From positions 1-56,251 of the forward strand of contig CAJUES010000022.1 of the NCBI GenBank assembly GCA_910585765.1: 56,251 nucleotides of DNA, given 5' to 3'. The position numbers and the translations under genes were made by a program. Every line of letters starts with the position of its first letter. Position 1 is the first letter of the stretch. Below, piece by piece: positions 24,124-31,455 of this stretch. The notes beneath the pieces were generated by a model. That model was not told the origin of the DNA. It searched no databases and saw only the letters and a program-made list of their open reading frames with translations. Source of the DNA: an uncultured Lachnospiraceae bacterium (GTDB taxonomy: Bacteria > Bacillota > Clostridia > Lachnospirales > Lachnospiraceae).

Positions 24124-24807
24124 TTATATCCTCCTAGCTTTTATCAGATTCATGACCGCCATGATCAGCAGCCCGCACATGAGTCCTCCCACATGCGCCG
24201 CGTTGTCGATGCGCTCTGCCCTTGTGCCCGCGTAGATCATATATACCACCACATATACCATCTTGCCGACAGAGATGTTCTCATATCCGTCCGGCATCAC
24301 CCTGCCGTCTGCGTCCAGTACGTCCACCTGCTCCGACATGCCGCCCGCGTCGCCGGACCGCCTGCGCGATCTGCGCCTCATGTCGCGGATGACAAGCAGG
24401 ATGAACAGCGCGCCGATCAGCCCGAATATCGCGCCGCTGGCTCCGACTGCATCGTAGATGTCCCCTGTCAGTACCGCGTACATGATCGAGAAAGCGCACG
24501 CGCCAAAACCTGAGAGCAGATACAGCACCGCGAACCGGACATGGCCGATCATCTGCTCGATCATCTGTCCCAGCCCGGCCAGGTAGATCATGTTGCTGAC
24601 GATATGCTCGATATCCGCGTGCAGAAACATCGCCGTCACAAACCGATAGTACTGCTTGTCCACAAAGATCCTCTCCGCGTTCATGCTACCCATATTATAT
24701 ACCACTTCACCCGTCTGTGTACACAAAATATATGCGGCAATATTGATCGCCATGATCGCCAGCGTGACCCGGTATCCGCGCCAGCCGGTCTCTCTTTGTC
24801 CCCCCAT
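24124..24807 (-). CDS. Rhomboid family intramembrane serine protease
   Basis: 227 residues with about six membrane helices. The catalytic serine is in the canonical GASGAIFGL (S124) and the partner histidine in AAHVGGLMCG (H205). The FLHADIEHIVSNMIYL segment also matches the family. It cleaves membrane proteins within the bilayer. A polar insert of about 40 residues (about 142-182, beginning DMRRRSRRRSGDAGG) between two helices is longer than usual and probably cytoplasmic. It heads a three-gene unit with the flavodoxin-SCP2 and HIT genes. The substrate is unknown. Confidence 0.92.
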   Translation of the reverse strand: MGGQRETGWRGYRVTLAIMAINIAAYILCTQTGEVVYNMGSMNAERIFVDKQYYRFVTAMFLHADIEHIVSNMIYLAGLGQMIEQMIGHVRFAVLYLLSGFGACAFSIMYAVLTGDIYDAVGASGAIFGLIGALFILLVIRDMRRRSRRRSGDAGGMSEQVDVLDADGRVMPDGYENISVGKMVYVVVYMIYAGTRAERIDNAAHVGGLMCGLLIMAVMNLIKARRI

Positions 24808-24975
24808 CGCTCACCTCTCCCATGTATGAGAAGTATACTGCATTATGGGAGCTCTTGTCAATGAAACTGCATAAACTCTTCATATATATATATGTATTTC
24901 ATTTATCCCTGTTATCTCTGCCTCCCTCAACCAGAGCGTCTGCTGAATCCCTCCTTCATCGTCAAGGCGCGCAGA

Positions 24976-25332
24976 TCATAGATTCCTGCGCAGGATCTTC
25001 TCCATCTTTTTTCCCTTTGCCAGCTCGTCGACCAGCTTGTCGAGGTAACGGATCTCCTGCATCAGCGGCTCCTTGATCTCCTCCACGCGCACGCCGCACA
25101 CCACCCCTTTGATCCGTCTCCTGTCCGGGTTCGGGCAGGGCGCGTTCCGAAAAAATTCCCCGCAGGGGACGGAATTCCGGACTGCGCCCTCGATCTGCTC
25201 CTCGCTGTAGCCGGTGAGCCAGCAGATGATCTCATTGACTTCGCCCTGTGTCCGCCCTTTTTTCTCCGCCTTGGCTACCAATAGCGGATAGATCCTGCCA
25301 AAACTCATCGCGTATACTTTTTCATGATCCAT
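24976..25332 (-). CDS. DUF2200 family protein
   Basis: 118 residues. The pattern KVYAMSFGRIYPLLVAKAEK, then EVNEIICWLTGYSEEQI, then EEIKEPLMQEIRYLDKLVDE and the basic tail KGKKMEKILRRNL matches DUF2200, a small soluble family of unknown function. Length agrees with the family. A TGTTATAAT box (TATAAT at 25382-25387) about 50 bp upstream of the ATG is a candidate extended -10 promoter. The 168-bp gap on its downstream side (24808-24975) shows nothing distinct. Confidence 0.85.
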   Translation of the reverse strand: MDHEKVYAMSFGRIYPLLVAKAEKKGRTQGEVNEIICWLTGYSEEQIEGAVRNSVPCGEFFRNAPCPNPDRRRIKGVVCGVRVEEIKEPLMQEIRYLDKLVDELAKGKKMEKILRRNL

Positions 25333-25429
25333 AACTGTATTCTCCTCGTGTATATCCTGAAAGGTTCACTGCTGCCGCCCCCATTATAACACACCAGCCA
25401 TTTTGATGAAATACGCAAAATAATAAAGA

Positions 25430-27007
25430 TCAGTCAGCAGCCTGAAGAACCACATCCCCCTCAGAGATCCCCTTCACGATTTCTATGTGGATCCCATCGC
25501 AAAAACCTGTCGTCACCTTTTTTTCAACGACAGTTCCATTCCGTCTGCGCATTTTAACGTACAGGCGCTCTCCGTCGGTGAAAACCGCCCGCTTTGGCAC
25601 ACAGAGCACCCGCTTTGTCTCGTCTGTCAGAAACGTCACCTCACCTGTCATTCCCCCGCCAAGACCTGCCGTATCTCCCTGTATCACCACTTTGACAGTA
25701 TAGGCATCGCCCTCACTGTCGCTTTTTGAGGCGAAGCTGTCCGTGATCCTGCCCTCATATACTTTGTCCGAATATTCCGGAAACGAGATATTGACAGCCC
25801 TCCCCTGGTCGACTGCAAGGTATTCCTCCCCGCGCAGTGTGACCGTCATCGACGCGTTCTCCTGGTCATACAATGTGACAAGCGTGTCATTTTTTTCCAG
25901 CGTGTCCCCCGCCTCCACCCGGACAGCCGCCAGGACGCCGCTGTGCTCGGACAGCACACAGTTTCTCACGATACAGGCGTCGAACAGCCGGATATCCCTC
26001 AGTGCGGACTGATAGCGCTCCTCCGCCTCCTGCAGCGCATTGTCAAGACTGGCTGTCTGGATCTCGTACCATTCTGACGCCATTTCGGAACCGTAGATCT
26101 CTGCATCCCGCTCCATCCCCGCTGCCAGCTTCTCCTTCTCGAGATCCTGCACGATCTGATGATAAGCGCGGGTCGCTTCGCCGACCTCGTACAAAAGCGA
26201 GTCGTTTTTCTCCGTGAGACTTTCGATCTGCCCGCTCAGCTGATCCACCATATCCTGCGCAGTCTCCCTCGCATTCTCGTACACCGTATAATAATATGCG
26301 TTTTTGTAGCGCTCGCTGTAGTTCTCGTCCACAGCAGCCTGCGCATCCTTCAGATATTTTTGTGCTTTTTCAAGCTCCTGCTGCAGCCGCACAAGCTCCA
26401 GCAGGTTTTCGTTGACCTGATCCTGCCTGCGGTCGACGGCTTCCTTTGCCTCGTCTGCCCTTTTTTGGAGCGCATCACATTTGCTGCTGTAGACTACACC
26501 CGCATATCTTCCGCCCATCACCTCGCTGTCATATCCCTGCGACGCCTGCAGGCGCAGCTCCTTCTGCCTTGCCCTGAGCAGTTCACACTCCCTGTTCGTC
26601 TCAAGTATTTTTCTCTGCAGTGCGCTCCTGGCGCGCTGCGCGCTGTCGGCTGTAATGCGAAAGAGCGCGGTGCCCTTCTGTACCTGCTGCCCGGCGCTGA
26701 CAAGCACCTCGTCCACCTGCAGCGCCGCTGCTGGCTTATCCGCCTCCGTGTCCGGGCCTAGGTCACTTTTATCCAATCCGCTTTTATCCAGATCAAATAT
26801 CTGACTTGTCACGCTGACCGACAGGGGCGCCGTCCTTGTGATCCCCGCTGTCAGTGTACGGTATGCTGCTGTGACGTCATGATATGCCATGTCGTCTGCA
26901 TCCGTGATCCTTGTCCTGTTTCTGATGACACCGAACAGCACCGCGGACACGGTGATCCCTATCCCGGCAGCGATCGCGGCTGTCATGGTAAACTGTGATC
27001 TTTTCAT
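25430..27007 (-). CDS. HlyD/MacA-like membrane fusion (adaptor) protein
   Basis: 525 residues. An N-terminal membrane helix (8-26) is followed by the first half of a biotinyl-lipoyl domain (VDEVLVSAGQQVQKGTALFR) and a long coiled coil (about 115-330). The second lipoyl half follows (GVLAAVRVEAGDTLEKNDTL), then a beta-barrel (GRAVNISFPEYSDKVYEGRI) and a membrane-proximal domain (VLCVPKRAVFTDGERLYVKM). This is the full MacA/HlyD layout, normally paired with an ABC transporter. It overlaps the larger adaptor gene as ATGA. No ATPase or permease is adjacent, so the partner transporter is elsewhere or lost. Confidence 0.85.
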   Translation of the reverse strand: MKRSQFTMTAAIAAGIGITVSAVLFGVIRNRTRITDADDMAYHDVTAAYRTLTAGITRTAPLSVSVTSQIFDLDKSGLDKSDLGPDTEADKPAAALQVDEVLVSAGQQVQKGTALFRITADSAQRARSALQRKILETNRECELLRARQKELRLQASQGYDSEVMGGRYAGVVYSSKCDALQKRADEAKEAVDRRQDQVNENLLELVRLQQELEKAQKYLKDAQAAVDENYSERYKNAYYYTVYENARETAQDMVDQLSGQIESLTEKNDSLLYEVGEATRAYHQIVQDLEKEKLAAGMERDAEIYGSEMASEWYEIQTASLDNALQEAEERYQSALRDIRLFDACIVRNCVLSEHSGVLAAVRVEAGDTLEKNDTLVTLYDQENASMTVTLRGEEYLAVDQGRAVNISFPEYSDKVYEGRITDSFASKSDSEGDAYTVKVVIQGDTAGLGGGMTGEVTFLTDETKRVLCVPKRAVFTDGERLYVKMRRRNGTVVEKKVTTGFCDGIHIEIVKGISEGDVVLQAAD

Positions 27008-29469
27008 TGTGAATCCTCTCTCCCGCCTTCCCCGCTCGGACTGTCCGCATCTTCGTCTGTCACCAGAGTCAACAGCTTTTCCGCGTCGACAAGCCTGTCG
27101 CCCTCCCTGTATCCTACCGCTGCCACCATCCCGCTCTCTGCTGCATAGAGTGTCCCGTCTCCCACAAACCGGTCGAAGTCCCCGAGCCTGCGCGCTGCCT
27201 GCTCCAGGTCGGACTGTGCGCTTCGCACCGCCCTCTCCTTTTCTTTTACAATGCTTTCATATCTGGCACCTGCACTCTCGCCCTCCGCCTCGGCCCTGCT
27301 GCGCGCCTGCTCTGCCGCCAGCAGCTTTCGCTCTAACAATTGCTGGTCCTGCAGTATCTCTTTTTGCAGGGCGTATATCTTTTCCGTCTTTTCCGTGATC
27401 TGCCGGCTGGAATCCTCGAGCTGTCCGAGAAATGCTTCGTATGACTCCCTTGCCGCCTGAAAGTCCCGGGCGGCATCGACCTGGCTGGTCACAAAGCGCT
27501 CCCTGGCTTTCTCCATCTGCTGTTTTGCCCTGTCGTACGCCCGCGTTATCTCCGCTCTCCGGCGCTGGTGATCATCGTCTGTCAGCGCGGTCTGCAGCTG
27601 GTAGATCTCCGTCAAAAGCGTCTCGATCTCAAGGAGCTTTGCCACCTTCCCGGTGTTTAGCTCCGCGAGCGCATTGTCGTAAACGGTCTGGGCGAGCGCT
27701 GTGTCAAGCAGGGCTTCATTGTGGGAAAGCCCCGCCGAGAGCACCTCGATGTGATAGTCGGTCTGCGCCTTCATCAGTGTCCTGTGCGCGTCGGTCTGCG
27801 CGCGGGTCAGCATCTTTCTGACATTCGCCGCACTATCCTGTGAAAAGCGGCACACCGTATCACCGGCATTGATATGCTGTCCCGCCGCCACACAAATTTC
27901 CTCGATCGTCAGATACGCGCCGTCCGTTCCGGCAAAAATGTCCTGACCGCCGATGTCCAGGCCGTACATCGGATGCGCCTGCCCGCCCTGTCGGGTCTGA
28001 TACGCGCCGGCACTGCACTGTACCGTGTCATCGCGCGCAGCATCTCCAAATGTCACTGTGGCTGTCAGACCGGGATCGACCGCGCCGGCACCGTCCCCTG
28101 GAGATATGATCACCAGACTGCACACCGCCGTCCCGATGCCGGGTACCACCACAGGCTGGATCGCTGTGACTACACCGTCAATGCTGCCATATCCTTCGAT
28201 CGTCACGGCTGCCGCCGCCCCCACAGAAAGCTGCTCCGCGTCCGTCTCTGGCAAAGTGACGGACACGAACTGCTCCCCTGGATCACTGTATGCCAGGATC
28301 AGACCACCGCCGGCGATCTCCTGTCCTGCCTCCGCGTATATCTTTGCGACCGTTCCAGCCCGCTCTGTATACAGATAACCGTCCCCGACGCTCTCCTCAA
28401 ACAATTCCCTGCTGCTGACCGCCTCATCCCTTGCCTCCTTTTGCTGCTCAAGCTCCTCGGCAAGGGTGATCAGGAAGACGTCATGATCGCTCTTTGCGGT
28501 CTGTCCCTTCGCCACGGTCAGTTCGTACAACGCCTCTGCCTGAATGCTGCCCTTCTGCTGCGCGATCTGCGCATCCGTAAGACGCTGTTTTGCCTGCTCA
28601 TACTGGTTCAGCAGTTTTTGGAGTTTCAGCTCCGCTCCCTCGATCTCCCGCTGATACGCCTGTTTTGCCTGCTCGTACTCCTGTTTTGCCTCAGCCGCCT
28701 CCTCCTGCAGCAGCGCGATCGACTGGAGGATCCACTGGCGGTCGCTCTGCACCTGATCTTTGTTCCCGGACAGCCGGCTGAGCTCCTCCTGTGTCACTGC
28801 GTAATACTTGCTGCGCTGCGTGCACAGGTCATACGCATCCTCGTAGGCTTTTTTCAGCGCCTCGATCTGATAATCCTCACGGAATGTATCGTTCTCCACC
28901 GCACGATAGTACGCGCTGTACGCTTCCTGTGCCCTCTCACAGTCCTGCTCTGCCTTTGCGAGCTGCATTGCGAGCCGTGTCAGCGCATCCTGGTAGACCT
29001 GCGGTGCGTGCTCCGCCTCGAGCACTGCTGTATCATATGTATATTTTGCCTGTATTTTTTCCTCCCCCGCCGAGATCACCCTGTTCCGATACGCCAGGTC
29101 CGTGCGCTGAACCGCTCTCTCGAGCTTCGCGCGCGCTTTTTGGATGCTCTCGTCCGTAAACTTTATAAACGGCTCCCCCGCCGCCGCGGTGTCTCCCGCC
29201 GAGAGGTACACGTCCTCCACACAGAGTCGGGTGTCCTCCGGAAAATCGATGGCGAAGGTCACTGTATCCGCTCCGATCTTTGTCACCCCTGTCGCTGTGA
29301 TGATGCCTTCCCCTTCGCCGGCAGCGATCTCCATGTCCGCATCTTCTGAGCGGATCTTCTGTCGATCTTTCCGCATCACCCCAAAATATCCCAGACCTCC
29401 CGCCGTCAGCATGACAGCCAGTGCTGCTATCCCTGTCCTTCTCCAATAACGTTTCCTGTCTCTTCTCAT
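27004..29469 (-). CDS. Large double HlyD-like adaptor protein
   Basis: 821 residues, about twice the usual size. After a basic start and one membrane helix come two adaptor modules in a row. The first has a lipoyl half (about 65-90), a coiled coil to about 335, the second lipoyl half (GTVAKIYAEAGQEIAGGGLI) and a beta-barrel (VGAAAAVTIEGYGSIDGVVT). The second starts again near residue 500 (TIEEICVAAGQHINAGDTVC), has another coiled coil (about 530-770) and a closing lipoyl half (SGMVAAVGYREGDRLVDAEK). A tandem adaptor translated with a normal adaptor is unusual. It could form the periplasm-like spacer of a large export complex; no transporter partner is in the operon. Confidence 0.8.
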   Translation of the reverse strand: MRRDRKRYWRRTGIAALAVMLTAGGLGYFGVMRKDRQKIRSEDADMEIAAGEGEGIITATGVTKIGADTVTFAIDFPEDTRLCVEDVYLSAGDTAAAGEPFIKFTDESIQKARAKLERAVQRTDLAYRNRVISAGEEKIQAKYTYDTAVLEAEHAPQVYQDALTRLAMQLAKAEQDCERAQEAYSAYYRAVENDTFREDYQIEALKKAYEDAYDLCTQRSKYYAVTQEELSRLSGNKDQVQSDRQWILQSIALLQEEAAEAKQEYEQAKQAYQREIEGAELKLQKLLNQYEQAKQRLTDAQIAQQKGSIQAEALYELTVAKGQTAKSDHDVFLITLAEELEQQKEARDEAVSSRELFEESVGDGYLYTERAGTVAKIYAEAGQEIAGGGLILAYSDPGEQFVSVTLPETDAEQLSVGAAAAVTIEGYGSIDGVVTAIQPVVVPGIGTAVCSLVIISPGDGAGAVDPGLTATVTFGDAARDDTVQCSAGAYQTRQGGQAHPMYGLDIGGQDIFAGTDGAYLTIEEICVAAGQHINAGDTVCRFSQDSAANVRKMLTRAQTDAHRTLMKAQTDYHIEVLSAGLSHNEALLDTALAQTVYDNALAELNTGKVAKLLEIETLLTEIYQLQTALTDDDHQRRRAEITRAYDRAKQQMEKARERFVTSQVDAARDFQAARESYEAFLGQLEDSSRQITEKTEKIYALQKEILQDQQLLERKLLAAEQARSRAEAEGESAGARYESIVKEKERAVRSAQSDLEQAARRLGDFDRFVGDGTLYAAESGMVAAVGYREGDRLVDAEKLLTLVTDEDADSPSGEGGREDSQ

Positions 29470-29525
29470 TTTGCGCTCACCTCACAAATCCCGATGATTT
29501 TATCTTTTCCAATGCTGCCTTTTTT

Positions 29526-30190
29526 ATGAATCGAGATCAAAGAATGGATCGACACAAATTGATGGATGAAAAAAATCATCACGTTTACAGTGGAAAATTT
29601 GCCCTGAATGTGTTAGATTTAAATCGAGCAGATCTGGCAACGGACGAGGACAGAATGTGGAAGCTAGTACACCGTTTTTTAATTCCTCCTATACCAAGCA
29701 CTCGCTATTTGCATCATTGCCGCGTTGTCGTCAGTCAACGATGCCACCGCATCGCCTCCTTCCTCCGCCTTGCACTGATACAAATATCAAGCACTTTGTA
29801 TACGAGGATTAAGAAAACGGTGTACTAGACCACTGGACTCGTCTGTTCAAAGCAAGTACGTGGGAGGAGATTAAAATGATCGCAACAGATAATGAATATC
29901 TGCAGGAAGCATCGAATACCCTGTTTGACCTCAATGCCGATTTCAATGTCAGGGAGCGCTGCCGTAACCGCGAAGAATATTACAATGTTCTCAGAACATT
30001 TGAGAGCGAGATCGATCTCATGAAAGAGGAACTGGCACAGTCGAAAAGTGAACTCGTTCTCTCTAAAAACGAACTGACCCAGTCGAAAAATGAACTCGTT
30101 CTCTCTAAAAACGAACTGGCCCAAAAAGATTTGGAGATCCAAAAACTGCAGGCGGAGCTTGCCCGCATGAGATCTGATCAGAATGCTTAA
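29526..30190 (+). pseudogene. Truncated Rpn/PD-(D/E)XK nuclease-transposase gene, split by a MITE-like insertion
   Basis: Only the 3' part of an Rpn-family gene remains. Before the insertion the frame reads LMDEKNHHVYSGKFALNVLD and DLATDEDRMWKL. After it, the same frame resumes DHWTRLFKASTWEEIKMIA and continues through DNEYLQEASNTLFDLNADF into a repetitive coiled-coil tail (ELAQSKSEL, ELVLSKNEL units). Deleting 29664-29824 joins KL to DHW with no frame change, so the insertion is precise. The catalytic N-terminal half is missing. The ATG at 29874 could still give a 105-residue tail protein with no nuclease site. The rejoined tail is typical of family members with the STWEEI motif. Confidence 0.85.
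29668..29824. mobile_element. 157-bp MITE-like element with terminal inverted repeats and CTAG target duplication
   Basis: The left end reads TACACCGTTTTTTAATTCC. The right end, read inward on the other strand, is TACACCGTTTTCTTAATCC: the first 11 bases are identical and 16 of 19 overall. CTAG flanks both sides (29664-29667 and 29825-29828). Removing the element plus one CTAG restores the Rpn reading frame. It is too small to encode a transposase. A 46-bp internal segment (29704-29749) recurs near 52431-52477. Confidence 0.85.
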
Positions 30191-30222
30191 AACAACTGCC
30201 TGCGCATTGTCAGCACAGGCAG
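30186..30222 (-). terminator. Intrinsic terminator of the AraC-family gene
   Basis: On the minus strand CTGCCTG (30222-30216) pairs with CAGGCAG (30202-30196) across a 13-base loop, followed by TTGTTTT. It begins 18 bp after the regulator's stop and overlaps the end of the nuclease remnant. Confidence 0.75.
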
Positions 30223-30239
30223 CCATAAGCCGGATCCTG

Positions 30240-31082
30240 TCAGACAGACACGCGCTGACGCACATACTTCGGGGCTGCACCGAACTTTTTCTTGAATGCG
30301 CGGCTGAGATGAAACTCATCATAAAATCCAAAGTTGACAGCGGTTTCCCTCAGTGTGAGTTCCGCGTTGTTCTGCAGTGCCTGATACACCATATCCAGCT
30401 TCTGTTCCATCTGCCACGCGTAGAAGGTTTTGCCGTACACGGTCTTGAACCGCTTATTCAGGGTTTTTTCGCTGACGTAAAATCTCCGGGCAATATCCGA
30501 GACGGAATAAAAAACTTCGGGACTTGACTGCAGAAACTGTGCGATCTTGTTGACGAAGGCAAAATGCTGTGTGTTGACCGCTGCCGCCGACTCCTGCTCG
30601 CAGATCTCGCACAGCAGCAGATCGAACAGGCATGAAAGTCTGTTCGATCTATGGATCGTGTCCCGCCAGCAGACTGCGATCATCTCGGAAAAATATTTGC
30701 TGACTTCAATAGTGCTGCCGCAGTGTATGACCGTCGGCAGCACAACAGAATTTTCCTCTGTCCTGGCAGCTTCTGGCAGCTCCACTGCATGATCTCCGGG
30801 GACATCCTCCACATGCAGATACATGTTGCGCGAATTGGGACTGCACAGCTTTGTCCCGTAATGATGCAGCTGCGCAGGCAGGATTACCACGTCGCCCTTT
30901 TGGATCGGGTATGTTTCGCTGCGGACGTCATGTTCCAGCGTGATCTCCCATTCCCCTTCGAGGATATACAGAAAATCATGCTGCTTCATGACACGGTTCG
31001 GATGCAGTATGGGATTGACATATGTATTGTAGTTTGCCTCCACGATCCTGCGCTGTGCAGACAGTTCAAACGCGTACTCCAT
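30240..31082 (-). CDS. AraC-family regulator with N-terminal cupin sensor domain
   Basis: 280 residues. The N-terminal half is cupin-like (LEGEWEITLEHDVRSETYPI, KGDVVILPAQLHHYGT), the usual sugar-sensing domain of such regulators. The C-terminal about 100 residues form two HTH motifs (SVSDIARRFYVSEKTLNKRF, LRETAVNFGFYDEFHLSRAF) ending AAPKYVRQRVSV. It lies just downstream of the GH127 arabinofuranosidase gene on the same strand with its own predicted promoter, so it may control that gene in response to a plant or host glycan. Both binding helices look intact. Confidence 0.9.
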   Translation of the reverse strand: MEYAFELSAQRRIVEANYNTYVNPILHPNRVMKQHDFLYILEGEWEITLEHDVRSETYPIQKGDVVILPAQLHHYGTKLCSPNSRNMYLHVEDVPGDHAVELPEAARTEENSVVLPTVIHCGSTIEVSKYFSEMIAVCWRDTIHRSNRLSCLFDLLLCEICEQESAAAVNTQHFAFVNKIAQFLQSSPEVFYSVSDIARRFYVSEKTLNKRFKTVYGKTFYAWQMEQKLDMVYQALQNNAELTLRETAVNFGFYDEFHLSRAFKKKFGAAPKYVRQRVSV

Positions 31083-31129
31083 AATCGTCTCCTTCGACCT
31101 TTACAGACAGTTTTTTCTTTTACCCGGAA

Positions 31130-31312
31130 CTCGAGCGTGGGAATGGCCTTCTCCTCTACTCGCGCGCCGGGCACCGTCAGCTTTTGCTGACATTCTCCCG
31201 CTGCACGGGTCTGTGCATTCGAGTAGGGGAATGGCCTTCTCCTCTACTCGCGCGCCGGGCACTCGTCAGCTTTTGCTGACATTCTTCCTCTGCGTGCCCG
31301 TGTGCATAAAAA
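31130..31312. repeat. Two tandem copies of the dispersed hairpin element
   Basis: Copies at about 31130-31217 and 31217-31312 each contain a CGAGTAG...CTACTCG stem (the first copy's left arm is degenerate, CGAGCGTGGG). Then come CGCGCCGGGCAC, the perfect hairpin GTCAGC-TTTT-GCTGAC and a tail ending in TGTGCAT. They match the unit at 19184-19280 over nearly its full length. They lie in the AraC gene's long leader, between its promoter and its start codon. Confidence 0.85.
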
Positions 31313-31408
31313 ACTGCCCAAAAATAGCATTGCGGCTTGCGCAGGATATTTCTGAACAGTCATTAAGCTCTTATTCATTTTGTATTGTATCCTGCATGAA
31401 CTGAATCT

Positions 31409-31437
31409 ATCATACCACATGTCATGCCGGAATGTAA
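31409..31437 (-). promoter_or_regulatory. Predicted promoter of the AraC-family gene
   Basis: On the minus strand TTACAT (31437-31432), 17 bases, TATGAT (31414-31409). It lies 20 bp past the GH127 stop and about 320 bp upstream of the regulator's ATG, leaving a long leader that contains both hairpin repeats. Confidence 0.5.
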
Positions 31438-31455
31438 GGGCAAAGTGCTGCAATA

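Noticed and set aside
27874..29349. A 491-codon plus-strand open frame opposite the large HlyD-like adaptor.
   Set aside because: It is the antisense shadow of a GC-balanced coding sequence. It has no ribosome binding site, its Arg/Leu/Cys-rich composition is unlike a protein family, and the minus-strand product has clear adaptor domains.
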